Of a DNA stretch of 64,000 nt, positions 50,166-62,157 are shown in pieces; the first letter of the stretch is position 1; the number at the start of each line of letters is the position of its first letter. Both the position numbers and the translations under genes were made by a program. Source of the stretch: Toxotes chatareus. Taxonomy: Eukaryota > Chordata > Actinopteri > Toxotidae. A model generated the notes under the pieces. It was not told the DNA's origin and made no database searches. It saw nothing but the letters and a program-made list of their open reading frames with translations. The DNA is taken from contig CM028901.1 in NCBI GenBank assembly GCA_016801885.1, positions 15,201,095 to 15,265,094 of the forward strand, given 5' to 3'.

Positions 50166-51269
50166 TAAAGCAAAGGGCAAGATTTGATTTTTAGTCTCTT
50201 ACGCTGGTCAAGCTCTAAAAACATCTCCAATATGAAACAAAGGCTTTGTGTGTTGTTGCCTCCAATGCTAACCTGAGATAACCCCTGATGATGTAATAAA
50301 AAAAATAACGTCATCAGGGTTATTTATGCTGAGTTCGAAAAGCTCCCTTCAGAGCCACAGACGACATTATAAAAGAATAGTTCAGACATACTAAAGTCCT
50401 TTATATCTCTCTTTTGGGCTAATAATATCTCATGTCATTTATTTTTTCAGGGAGGAAGCTACAGGGGCAAACTGCACCGAGGGACCTCGTGTGCACAGTT
50501 TACCCTCTGAGCAGTGAAAATAGACCAGCCAGCTCCAGAGAAGTGACTCCCACAGAGAGCATCAGCACCACAGGAACACATTCCCATCGATCTGTGTGGA
50601 GACCTCCATCAAGCTCCCGGTAGGACACTCCGGCAAAGTGAAAATAATCTACTGGCTACAAAGTGCAACTAGGGTGAATGCTTCAAATCATTTTTCAATA
50701 AGCAGCAGTCAGACAGTATATTAACAGCTCTCTTGTTTTGGGATGAAAGGTGAGTACAGACCCATCCGACATTAGGTTAAATTACAGCAGGCCGCCAAAC
50801 AACAAGGTGTTAATTTACAGCAGAGATGTGGTCTCACAAACTGGTGACATGCAAATAAAATCTCAAGCGAACGAAACTGCTAAACACTTCAGAAACACTC
50901 CAGTAATCATTGATAGAGTTTGCTGGATACGTCCAGGTAATATAACACCAGAGGCGACAACAGCAGAGGAATCTGCACTTATTTAGGAAATGGTCCTACT
51001 TGTTGTTTTAATTACTGTTCCTCCATTAAAGCTAATCAAACAGAAAAACAAGTGCAAGGCACTGTTATTTAAAATCCAGACACAAATACTGATGTAAACA
51101 AAAACGTCTTTAAATGAAAGACTTGTAATATTGCAACCCATTCATCAAACACCCTGAGCTCATGACTGGTCAAATCAATTAAAATGAACATCAGTACTTC
51201 GTATTATAAATGAATTTAAAGCGAGGCAAATAAATGTTTTCTCTGATTGTGACTGAAATAATAACTTAA

Positions 51270-51660
51270 AGGAAGAGTTTTACATTTTGGGAAATATGCT
51301 TATTCATATTCTTAACGTATATGAATAAAACTCACGAATTAACACGGTGTTCAAAGAACAAAGACAGAAAACGACAACAGCTGAGGCTGATGGGAGCGTG
51401 CAGGTATTAGGTCATAAACAAACGATGAATAAAGAACCTGACCTGATAATGGCGCTCAATGAAAAGTCAGGGGATCCACAAAGCTATTATAATTCATACT
51501 CAATGGAACATGAATGTGTGCTAAATATCATTATAGTCAATTCAATAGTCCCAAAGTTTCACTCAAATTGAAATGTCAACCTCATTCTGACACTGTAAGA
51601 AAAGTCTGGGATCACCAAAGTCAGAAGGATTCATCCTCTGGGAAGCTTCACTACAATTAG
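51270..51660 (+). repeat. dispersed percomorph repeats (two families abutting)
   Basis: aaaggaagagttttacattt then tgggaaatatgcttattca (51269-51307) looks like the left end of the family at 11655 and 21630. From about 51350, ctgaggctgatgggagcgtg, aaaagtcaggggatccacaa and gggatcaccaaagtcagaag match the family at 33585 and 49905. Confidence 0.6.
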
Positions 51661-52353
51661 TTATGAGCCCAGGAAAAGTTAGAAGTTTACTTTCACAGAG
51701 CAGGTTGCAGTGTGGTTTATAAAGAGGGTGAACTGAGTTTTATGTTTTATAACCTGTCAAATGATGTGTGAAGAAGTGTGTTTTCAGTCAAATAATGTAA
51801 ATTATTCATTCGTTTTGCTAAGATGACTGCTAAAGTCTTGCCAGATCAGTGAAAAACACCTCCACAGCTTTTACAAACTGCTCCTGTAATTGGAGCGGCT
51901 TTAATTGGACCATTAAAAAACATGACACAAACCATTAGTCATTTTATATATGCACACCTGTTATGAAACTTGGTGTTGTGCATTATGAATGAGCAGATCC
52001 CCTGGATTTAAAATATGCTCAGTCATTTTACTGACTGCTGCTTGAGAAAAGATGTCATGAAGTCCTGTGTCCTTGATGTCTCGGAGATTTACATAATCCA
52101 TACTAAGTAATGGGAAACCCGGGGTATTACAGCCCGTATGTCATCAGGGAAATTCAGATGAGCATGCGGGCTTATTGACCAATCCGGGTGGTTGTGCTTT
52201 TTGATGTTCAAGTGAGAGCATGAACAAATGACACCAACACAGCTGGAGAGAGCCATCAGCAGGTTCTCTCTGGGAAAGAATGAATCTACATCCAGATCTC
52301 CTATCAGTTCCTGTCAAGATGCAGCATAGAAAGATAATCTGTGTCTTCCCCTC

Positions 52354-52356
<3 letters not shown>

Positions 52357-52384
<28 letters not shown>
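52357..52384. repeat. (CA)14 microsatellite
   Basis: Fourteen uninterrupted CA units in kcnk9 intron 1. This is a plain dinucleotide repeat and likely polymorphic. Confidence 0.97.
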
Positions 52385-52919
52385 TGGCAATCACTGTCCA
52401 CATGCTTCACATGCTCCACCAAACAACCCCTGTTAAGATTACGATGTGTGTTATCACCCAGAGGATAACTCATTCTCTCTGAGTGGACTCTTCCTACTCG
52501 CACGTAAACTGGATTTACTGGGAGACCACGAGTCAAGAAATTCTGCAGGGAGACACACTGCAAGTGACAGCTGCTGTGCAGCGTAATGGAAACTGTGACT
52601 GGCACAATAGGTACAAAGACACGGCATCTGACTCATCTTCACAAAGCGCTTTCATTAAAAAGGACGGCTGATGAATTTATCTGTGAGAATGGGACCCACT
52701 TGTATAGCACTACTAAACAGCAGCATTTGACTCCGCTATTATGTAAATATTCGCACACGATTTTCAGACCAGTGACTCACGGTAAGCTGACGTTTGGGAT
52801 ATTTATTTGGGATTTCCTTAAGTAAGTTCTTGACTCAGTGTGGGCAAAAACATAGACTGAGCTTGAAAACAGTGTTTCACGTCCTGTGTTCAGGGGTAAT
52901 ACATTACCATGCATCACAT

Positions 52920-53230
52920 TAAAGCTGCAGTAATCAATATTATCATGTCAACACCAGATCAAATGATTATATCTGATGTGAAAGGAGTTGCTCATAGTGA
53001 AAAACTGGAGTCTGCAGTTTCCCTCAGCTCTACGGAGCGTTTTTAGCATTTTTAGCTCATAGTTTTTGTTTCAAGATAAACAAATGTTTGACTTAACAGA
53101 GAAGAAAAAATGAAGAGAATCGTGGAGATTTGTCACAAGTTCATGCTTGCGTTGCTTCATAACTGCTGGATGTGTAGAAAGTCTAATGATTCCCAGCATG
53201 TTAGCGTGTCAGTGAGCACAGCTTTAATAC
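52920..53230 (+). repeat. dispersed repeat, TAAAGCTGCAGTAATCAAT family
   Basis: The start, taaagctgcagtaatcaata, is shared with 15040. The interior (gagttgctcatagtgaaaaa, cataactgctggatgtgtag) resembles a remembered percomorph repeat. Confidence 0.5.
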
Positions 53231-54452
53231 ACCGCAGCTACATTTTTACAAGCAGAACCGCAATACAAACATTTAGGTTATTTTCAGTTTCTGTAAACTT
53301 TAAAAATAAAAATGTTGTTTTTACTTGTCTCTCACTTTGTTCCAACACTGCTATGTCGCTATTTTACTTTGAGGTGTATACTGTGCTTTATCTGTTTGAC
53401 CATTACATTTGCTGAATATTGGCCTTTATCTAAATTTGACACATTACTTCATGAACAAAGTGTTCCAGCCTGTAAAACCTCCAATTAACTGGAAATCTCA
53501 GAACACATTTTTCATTGAATTATTATTTGCAGCAAATATGATCTTCATTAAAAAGCAATTATGTTTTTTTTGTGTGCCATTTGATACAACCTTAAAGTGC
53601 TGCTCACCATGATTAAACTTCATTAGTCTGCGTTTGAGTTTTGCTGACGTTTTAGTACAAAACCCATTCAAAGAAAAAAAAAAAACCTATTACTGGTTTC
53701 AGTCCAATTTCAGTCATACGTTAAGCTGCATGTCTACTGTATATACACACATGTTGATATTTCCAGATATTTAGCAGAGGTGACTTTCAGCTTTTAAAGC
53801 CGTCTTTAGTCTCCCAGCAACGCCAGCGACTCAACACTGTGAGAAAGGTACGAACATATACACACTACTGCATGCTGTGGTCGTCTAAGCGTTTTCGTTG
53901 AGAACACCTTGAGTTCACCACATGCTGTCATCACTAAGTGTCACATTCAGTGCAATTAATCACAGGAATAAACAGAGTCAGCTTGCAGGTCAGTGTGGAT
54001 GGAGGGGTGCAGGGGAGGGACTGTGCGCAGTGCTTACAACCTCATCATGGCAACTGAGATGGGCCCCTCAACACAGCTGCTCTGACATGTGCTAACAGTA
54101 TCTCAGCTGGGCTCCAGTTTCAGACCTCCGGCCCTTTTTTTTTTCCCCCTCGTTCTCGTGTAGTTTATGGAGGAGTGATGATAATGAGGACGAGCGTCTG
54201 AGATTCAGCCTTTTTCATACTGCAACTACTACTGCTTCTACTGTACATCTACTATTACACTGGAATTATACTGTATCTATCTGCCCGGTGCACAGTCAAA
54301 GACATGAGTTTTGGTACAAATCTCTACTGCTGCTATCATTACTGAACTAAAGCACCTCATTCAGTGTTTACAGAGGCTGACATTGTGTTTTTATGTGAAT
54401 TTGAAGAAAAATAATAATTTGTGGCTGGTACAGACAGGCTGTTGCTGCCATA

Positions 54453-54580
54453 ACTACTACTACTACTACTGCTGCTGCTGCTACCACTACTGCTACTACT
54501 ACTCCCAGTACTACTACTACCACTACCACAAATATAGTTCTCTACTGCTACTACTGTTACTATTATTACCACCATATTTT
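54453..54580. repeat. imperfect (ACT)n/(GCT)n trinucleotide tract
   Basis: Runs of act and gct units with interruptions extend from 54453 to about 54535 and more loosely to 54580. The tract creates long low-complexity frames on both strands (Tyr/Cys/Leu-rich or Ser/Gly-rich) that are not genes. Confidence 0.9.
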
Positions 54581-57500
54581 CTACAACATCAGTAATTTCT
54601 TCTAATAGAACAAAAGTCTCTACAAATAATGGCAGTTTCTGGGATGAAGTCTGCTGCTGACATTATATCACCACTAACCCTACCACTGCTCTTACTGCAG
54701 CTCCTGAGACTTTTAACAGCCCTTGGCTGAGCAATTACTACATCCCTGAACAGTTCAGTCCAGCAAAACTGATATCGGCATTAAAATCACTCCAGAAATC
54801 ATCTTTGCTTCTGTATATGTTTGACTTCATACTGACATATGTTATATTTACCGCATGTTTACCCTCACCTCTAAATTTTTATCATGTTGTTATCTAGCGT
54901 CAACTAATTTTGAGTTAGATGATGATGATGATGAGAACACTGTCACTCCACTCCAAAAAGCTGCCATCAGTGTTCAGCTGGGTTTAGACCTGGTGATTGA
55001 AAAGGCCACAACATATGATTCATAAACTATGTGAGTCAGCCTGTTCGTTTGTTCCTTCACTTTTTCCTTTAATGTGTCACCTGCCTGTGATAAGCACTGC
55101 CCAGTTAATTATAACAATGGAGGGTGCTGTAAATAGTCTTGGAAAATGTATATTGAGTAAAGTTACAGCTCTTCAGCTTTATAAGGCTGTATTCTTCTCT
55201 GTGCACATGTGCTGCTGGCTTTTACAACTCTGTGAAAGCCACCAGCTGTATATAGTTCCCAGCTGAACTGTATTGTTACGTTTCTCCTGCAGGTTTTGGT
55301 CTTTCTTGTGACTTATTCTGTTGCTAAACACACGCATCCGGCAGAGGGCACGAGCACGTGGCACCACATATCTCAATAGACATCTCTGTATGTTATTTTT
55401 TACAGTCCCACATGATGACACTAAATTTAATTAGTTTCCACAAACAGCTCATAGTTGACACAGTCCAAATTGTTTCCTTATCTTTGCAGTTTCATTTTAC
55501 ACAAAGCTAGTTTCACTTCTTTGGCTGAAATTATTATTTGAAAATCTATTGATCTTCTACAGTGCAGAAGAACAAATCCAGCTTCATTATCTCTAAGTAA
55601 AGTTTCTCTGTTAAGGAATTATCAGGTGAGAGCGTGAGGTGACAGATCTCATACTGTCGGCTGAACAGTATGTTTGAGTTGGGCCTTTCCAATCATCGAG
55701 TTAACTCAGCAAATCAAAGCTGCACTGTCTAAAGACCCTGATGGCTGGGTCAAAGGTCAGCTGCCAGCAGTTATTAGCTATGGATTTAACCAGATGAAAT
55801 GAATCCCTGGCTTCTCTTCACTGTATAAAAATTTCCTTGGTTGTAAAGGTTAGAGATGTTGACACAAATCCAACAAAAACATCAAAGCCAGCAGTGCAGT
55901 CGTCCATCTCCCCCCAATGTTTTCCAAGCTGTTCTGTTTCTCACAGCCCAGAGCTCTTCAGTTCTTACTGGAGAACATAAATCACAAATGTAAACTCTTT
56001 CATTTAAAAAAATACAGAAAAAAACCTGCTCGAACAGCTGGGCACGGCAGCTTTTAGCAAAGGTAACTCAAACAGGAGCAATTAGTGCCTTTGTTGGGGA
56101 CTATTCTCAGATGGTTACTACACATTTGGTGCATTAACACCAGCGGAACAGTGGATTTGGGCCTGAATCTAAATAAACTACAGCACCCGTGTTTATCATA
56201 ATGAATGAAGATGTCACCCAGTGCAAAAGTGTGGCTCATTAATGTGTTTTAATAGTTTGGAGAAGCGGAGCTCACTGACACAGAGGACACATAGACAATG
56301 CTGATGTTAGTAGGATCAGTTCATTGTTGTTTGATGTTCTTTTCATGGGGGTTTGTTGACAATAAGAAATGTAGAGAAAATCATAAAATATTCTCTTTAA
56401 GAAGAGATGAAACAAGATTCCATTGACTGTGCTGGAAATTCAGTCAATATCACAGTGGAAAGAGCGTTTTTCCAATTTGATCCACGTGACAATATGTGAA
56501 ATAATTAAATTGATGCTCAGAGCAGTGAACTGTGTTCTGCTGTGAAACAAACCCCTCAAGAATTCATTTGGTTTGTTTTTAATTACAATTTGCTCCGAAA
56601 CATTAATTCAGAGCAGCAGAATGTTAGAAAATGATAACGCAATCATGGTCCAAGTTGATGATATTACTTCAAAACAGCTTTCAGCCACATGTTGCAGGCT
56701 TGCTTTACCACGTCACGGTGCGTTTGTAAAAGGGAGTTAAATCTGGACCCACAAACAATGAAATCAAACTGTTGTAATCCATAACAAACAGGACTTTTTC
56801 TTTCCTGCTTTTCTGCAGTGCAGTCTGCTTCAGATTGGTCTCATCACTGTCACCATGAGATAAATCCTCTGTCCTTTCTGAACAGCTGAGTGCTGACTCG
56901 CCTCTTTATACCCGCGTTTATCTGTGAAAACAGCCATTTAACATTCTTGTACGTTTTGCAGGAAAAGTCAGAAACTGCCCCCTGAACTGCTGCTGCTGCT
57001 GCTGTTCAGAGTATGATAATACCTACAGAGCTGTTTCCACACAGAGGAGACACAGCCCGCTGCAGTAAATGTAACCACTTCACAGAAACATGAATATTAC
57101 AATGGCTCTCGCTGCTGTAGCCTAGAAACAACAGTGGATCCACCTTCTCTGCTCCGTGCGTTCGTCCCCTTTTAAGTGTTGCCCGGCAAACTGGAGGACA
57201 GGCCCGGTGCATTAGTCCCCCCGCCAGCTAAAAGTCCTCATCTTGACTAACAGTATCTGACTTCCATAATGGAGAAAGCGCGTCTCTGTGACCTCTGCGG
57301 GAATGGGAGTTCATTTTAAATGTCGTGCCGCGCACATAATCTAGTTCTGACTGAAAGCTTGGATTTGAACTTTTTTTTTTTTTTTTGATAGCGCCACCCA
57401 CGTTAGAATTAATTCAATTAGCTCCAAACTTAATTCAGCAAAGCTTCATTCAGTGTTGTGGTGATTAGACTGCAGAAAGGACGGGGGTTTGATTGTGGAG

Positions 57501-58316
57501 CGTAAACAAAGAGAAACTCACGTTAACCCCCTCCTTCACAGCACGAAGTAAATCTTAATGACGCAAATGCATCATCGCACGGAGCGTCAAACCGGTGTTA
57601 TTCATGTTTCCTTTTAGGGGAAAATGCTCAAACATAAATGCATGTGCACGGATTGATTTGTGTTTACAGGGAGATTGTTTTTAGTTTTTATGATCACCAG
57701 CTCTTATCTTTATCTTTAATTTATTTACTATCACTAGTTGTAGTCAGGAAGTGATCCATAAGCGACCCCAGACTGTAATGTGCATCTAGTAAACATAAAA
57801 ATAAACAATAAATATTGCATTAGATGGACAGAGTGGAGCAGGATGTCAGATTTCAGCTGAACTCAGAGGAGCTGTCCCTTCAGTACCACAACACTGCCTG
57901 CTGCCTCTCCTGATACTGCCCTCAGCCAGTCCCGTTCACACAACCTGGTTATCCTCCTGCACAACCTGGGTCTTCTTTCTACAGCCTTTAAAAATTAATA
58001 AAACATACACACAGACACACACACACACACATCTCAGGAAGTGTTAAGACTATAAACTCGTTATACTGTGTCAGACTTTCAGCTGCATCCCCCGGTGACG
58101 CACCGTAAACAGCACAAGTTGAATCATAACGTAGTGGAGCTGGACCAGAGGAAATGATATGTTTGCCCTCACAGTCTTCTGAGTGCAGCCGAGCGTGACA
58201 CGCTACGTCACCCTTCCGTTTCACAGAGGTGGCTTTCAGAAGTAAAAAAAAAAAAAAAAGATCCAGATGATACTCATCTTTGGTGACTGTGGTCAACACA
58301 AAGCTCCAGCCTCGCA

Positions 58317-58373
58317 AAAAAAAAAAAAAAAAAAAAAAAACAAACAAAAAAAAAAACAAACAAAAAAAAAAAA
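58317..58373. repeat. A-rich tract with CAAA interruptions
   Basis: About 57 bases of A, interrupted only by caaacaaa blocks. It could be the poly(A) tail of an old retroposed copy, but I see no recognisable SINE or LINE body beside it. Confidence 0.85.
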
Positions 58374-58685
58374 CTCCCCCTGGACCACAGAGAGAGCTGC
58401 AACGTGTTGCTTTAAAAACTTTATCTAAAGACTCGTGGCTCGGTGTAGTCTAAACGTCTGTGATCAGGTCGCGTTGTTAGAAGCTGCTCTGAATGTGAGC
58501 ATGTGCTCAGGCGCAATATCTGCCTACAGACCGTTTTATTGCCTAGAATATGTAATTGTCCCCATAATAAACCATGTCCTCTTGCGCAACAGTGATAAGA
58601 CACCGAGAGGCACCTGTAATGATGATGGAGGCTCTGTTACACTGGTGTTAGAGGCTGGCACTCATTAATAGAGACTGGGACTTAC

Positions 58686-58968
58686 CTATGGTGGTTATGA
58701 CCGTGATGGCAAAGTAAAATGACCCTGCAAATTTCCACTGCACCCCGGCTCTGTGGGGCTCAGCCTCCATGATGATGGTCTCCAGTTTGCGGTAATCATC
58801 CTCGCTGATGTTATATTTCCCCTGGAGACGCTTCTCCTCGGCTTCCAGCTGCTCTTTTTCCCGCATCTCGAAGTCGGACTCCAGGGCGTCAAAGACGGCG
58901 GCCCCGACGAGCAGGTATGTAAACGTGCAAATGATCAGGGACAAGGTCCGCACGTTTTGCCGCTTCAT
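58686..58968 (-). CDS. kcnk9: kcnk9 coding exon 1 (TASK-3 residues 1-95)
   Basis: The exon begins at ATG 58968 (context ggccATGa) with MKRQNVRTLSLIICTFTYLL, the conserved TASK N-terminus and first transmembrane segment. It then encodes the extracellular cap helices, the glycosylation sequon NIS at Asn53, Glu70 (zinc and pH sensing in TASK-3) and the first pore helix (FAITVITTIG). The donor ACCATAG|GTAAGTCC cuts after the first base of Gly95. Numbering matches human TASK-3: H98, the proton sensor, falls just after the junction. I chose this start because it matches the family; the frame remains open upstream to an ATG at 59298. Known role: background K+ current in neurons, inhibited by acid. 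Confidence 0.96.
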
Positions 58969-59310
58969 GGCCAACAGGAACCGGCGACCGAGGGGCTCAT
59001 GTCCCCTCGGATTCCCCGGGAAGGCGCAGCAAGCGTGGGAAAAGCCGTGTGGACAGCGCCTGGAGGCGGAGGCGCAGAAAGGTGCGCTCCGGTGACGTTG
59101 GCCGCGGTGGACGCCGGAGTCGGAGCAGCGGTGGAAATCCCCCGCCTTGTGGTGATCCCGGTGACAGACCCCCAGATCCTGCTCCTGGTTCGCGGAGAGA
59201 CACAAGAGACTGCTCGATCGCCTGGACCAGGAGCCCTGCAGCCGAGAGACCCTGCGCAAGACCTGCCCAAACCAAGTCCTCCCGGTGCGCAGTGCCATCA
59301 ACAAGCTGCT
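58969..59310 (-). promoter_or_regulatory. kcnk9: kcnk9 GC-rich 5' leader / promoter-proximal region
   Basis: This segment just upstream of the kcnk9 ATG is much richer in GC and CpG than the rest of the window, typical of a neuronal-gene CpG-island 5' end. I cannot place the transcription start or any TATA box. It carries open frames on both strands, a common by-product of GC-rich sequence. Confidence 0.5.
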
Positions 59311-60530
59311 TCCAAGATCGCCTGTTGGTCTCTGCTCTTCTCAAGCGAACTACTCTGATCTGAATAAATGCTTCCAAACACAGAAAAGATGGTTTGCTTT
59401 CTTTCCTTTTGATGCTCCACTCACTTTGCCTGTGATGTGAATTAAAATGTCCTATAACTGAGCATCTTTCCACATGTCTCCAAGTTTCAGCTAAACACCA
59501 ACCTGTTCATTGTAACCTCATCAGCATTCAGGCTATTTTTAGCAGCCATCCTCCACATATAAGGAAGAAGAAAAAAAATATCAGTTTACTGTCCGTGAAA
59601 TCCTTAAACCTTCCTCGCAAACAGCGGGCATCCTCTTCAGAAATGTGCTGAGTCGTCGATAAGGCGGCAGAGTCACAGAGTAACGGAGAGGAACAGCAAG
59701 TTGGGAAATGGTACTCACACAATTCGAGGATCGTCACATCAAACAAATTCAGAGCCTTGTTCCCCTTTTCAGCTCACTTTGTACATGAGAGAAAATATTC
59801 CAAGCACGCAACAGATCGTGGTCGACAACAGGTTCCATCGCAACGAAGAGTTTCCTCAAATTATGTCTTCTTTTTCTTTTATTGTGGGGAGAATATGCAG
59901 AAGTCGGAGCGGAGCAGGAATAAGATACTTTAGAGCTCGAACAAACTAAATGCATAAAAGGATACCGCGCGCTCCGTGCCTGCAGTGGCTCTCATGCTCC
60001 GTTGCGCACATCCAAGCGCGCCCCAAAGCTCCTCTGCCGTACTGTCTGCTGATCGGTTTGATTTGGAAAAACATTAAAGTTTAAAAAAATAAAAAATAAA
60101 TTACAGGCTACATGTGTTTTCCCTCGTCGTGCGGGGGCCACTGATTTAACCATGCGTGTCACGAACTGCTCGTATTTTGAAGGCTCCACATTTTATGTCT
60201 CCACACACTCCAGACTCTAATCGGTGGGCGTTGCTCCTTCTGTCTCTGTGTTTTTCTCTTTTTCCAAGTGTCACGATTCATCCGAGTTCTGGCCTGAGCA
60301 TCTGCATACTCTTGGAAGGCTTTCTCTTCGGGAGAAAATCTGCCGGGGCACAACTGACTGCGTCTTCCCACCCCCCACCTCCACACACACCTCACACCGC
60401 GCGACCCCTCCCACAGTGACCACTCCTACTCATTATCTGGACAGAGAGGGTTTACTTAGACTCAGATGGTCACATCCCGGCAGCAGCGGGGAAATCTGCG
60501 CTCCAATCCGGACTCGGTGGCACATGTCCG

Positions 60531-60551
60531 CGCGCTGTCCATGGTGCTGAG
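60531..60551 (-). promoter_or_regulatory. RE1/NRSE (REST binding) site upstream of kcnk9
   Basis: The plus strand reads cgcgctgtcc followed by atggtgctgag. On the minus strand this is CTCAGCACC, then AT, then GGACAGCGCG. Against the canonical RE1 (TTCAGCACC-AC-GGACAGCGCC, from memory) there are three differences, with both half-sites and their spacing intact. REST silences neuronal genes outside neurons, so a site about 1.6 kb upstream of the kcnk9 ATG fits a neuronal channel gene. Confidence 0.75.
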
Positions 60552-60635
60552 CAGGAGGGAAGTTACTGTAAAGGCACTTTGAAGCATCACGTGTAACAAG
60601 AGGGAGAGAAAAAAAAGTGAATTAAAATAGATAAA

Positions 60636-61216
60636 AGACTGGATTACAAACTGGGAGACAACTGCCCCAGGGCCCAGACCACTAAGGGCACTAAGCATCC
60701 CAATGTAGGCCTGAAGGGAAACCTCCCAGCATGCACCGCAACAACAGACTGACAGTATTTATCGTTTGAATTTGTGATTATTAAGATTAAATATAGTTAT
60801 ACCATTACTGAGGTTGAGTGTTGGGGTTTACAGTAGACTGACTCCGGTTCAAGTGGACTGGTTCTTATTCAAAGACCTGTTGCTACATCCTGCTCATCCT
60901 GTTGTCCTGTAATTATTTGAGGGATTTTATTCTTAGCATTGATGCCACCAGGGCACATGAAGTCAAACTTTTACATTATATGTGATCACATCTTTTTTTT
61001 TTTTTTTTTAAAAAGGAAATAATCTATCACAGTTTACAACTCATCTTAAACAATTTCCCTTGACTTGTACTTAATTTCTCCTTCTTCCTAAATAAAAATG
61101 GTAAGTAATTCAAATACAAAGTAGAGAGAGTTCGAGTAATGGGAGGTGAGAGGATCAGAAGGGTTCTCCAGTTCATTTTTTGCCCTGGGGCCCCCTAGGA
61201 AGTTAATCCAGTCCTG
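60636..61216. mobile_element. candidate MITE-like element with inverted ends
   Basis: The left end has gactggattacaaactgg and ccccagggc. The right end read in reverse complement has ggactggattaacttcctag and ccccagggc. The shared GACTGGATTA and CCCCAGGGC blocks in opposite orientation suggest terminal inverted repeats of a roughly 580-bp element. Target-site duplications were not identified. Confidence 0.35.
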
Positions 61217-62123
61217 CAGAAAGACGACAAAAAGGGGAAAAAACAAAACAAACTCTTGTCATTTTTGTGGACAACAGGGCAGTCTGCCAGATATGAAAAG
61301 CCTGTTCCACAACCCAATTCAAACCTCAAAGTGCTCTTGAGCAAGGCAGTTAATCCCTCGCAGCTGCAGGACTGCTGTTATGTAACTGACACATGATCCT
61401 GACAGCTGAATTTATCTCCTGGCATCAACAGAGGACGGCATCACGGTGAAAATTTTACAGGAAATATTTGAAAATAAATGGCCCCCGTCAGCCAAACCTA
61501 AAGATTACACAAGTTGAGTCACACTCAGTTTAAACAACCATTATTACTGATCACATCCTTTTCAATGAATCATGTTTTATTTAGACAGATTTTGCCCGGT
61601 TACGTCTGAATGATTTAGTGCCTGTTTAGACTGCCTGAAGTTGTGAAGCATGCTGATGAGGATCATGCGATATGACTGAAAGCTAAGAGTTATAACATGG
61701 AACTCTTGGTGAGATTGTTTTCTCATTTGTGAAGAATAGTTTTTAAATCCAGAGGCCTATAAGGAGAGCTGTGGAAAATTCTTCACTGACCCACAAGTAG
61801 AAATTATTAATGTTTTTAAACAGGAGGAAATTATAGAGTAAACCTCCTGCGAAGTCCTTCTACTTACTATGTAAAGCACAAATGAAACTGGGAACAACAT
61901 CCACCCAGCAGAGTATATGTCTTTACCTTTATATGTATATACATTTTTTATATCATTGCCTGGAACACAGCCACTAGTCTGATATGACTTGTGGAAATGG
62001 GAAATGGGACACAGTCAGTGATATTCCAGGTTGATACAAGAAAAAAAAACAAAACTCATGACTCAACTATGTTGTTGTAACTGAGTTATTTAAGTGAGGC
62101 TGGATCTCCCTGACACTACAGGT

Positions 62124-62125
<2 letters not shown>

Positions 62126-62154
<29 letters not shown>
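62126..62154. repeat. poly-T tract
   Basis: Twenty-nine consecutive T bases, a simple homopolymer in non-coding DNA. Confidence 0.95.

Positions 62155-62157
<3 letters not shown>

Larger units (their letters stand above)
28638..58685 (-). other. kcnk9: kcnk9 intron 1 (about 30 kb)
   Basis: The donor is ACCATAG|GTAAGTCC and the acceptor ttctcag|GC, giving 30,048 bases between the two coding exons. No nested gene is recognised. It holds dispersed repeats, a dead hAT transposase copy, microsatellites and A-rich tracts, listed separately. Stretches not listed show nothing I can name. Confidence 0.9.

Noticed and set aside
52144..52605. 153-codon minus-strand open frame
   Set aside because: It reads through the (CA)14 microsatellite as a Cys-Val repeat, and the flanks show no domain.
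54311..54595. Open frames rich in Tyr/Cys/Leu or Ser/Gly
   Set aside because: They are translations of the imperfect ACT/GCT trinucleotide tract.
58753..59358. 201-codon plus-strand open frame
   Set aside because: It is the antisense of kcnk9 exon 1 and its GC-rich leader.
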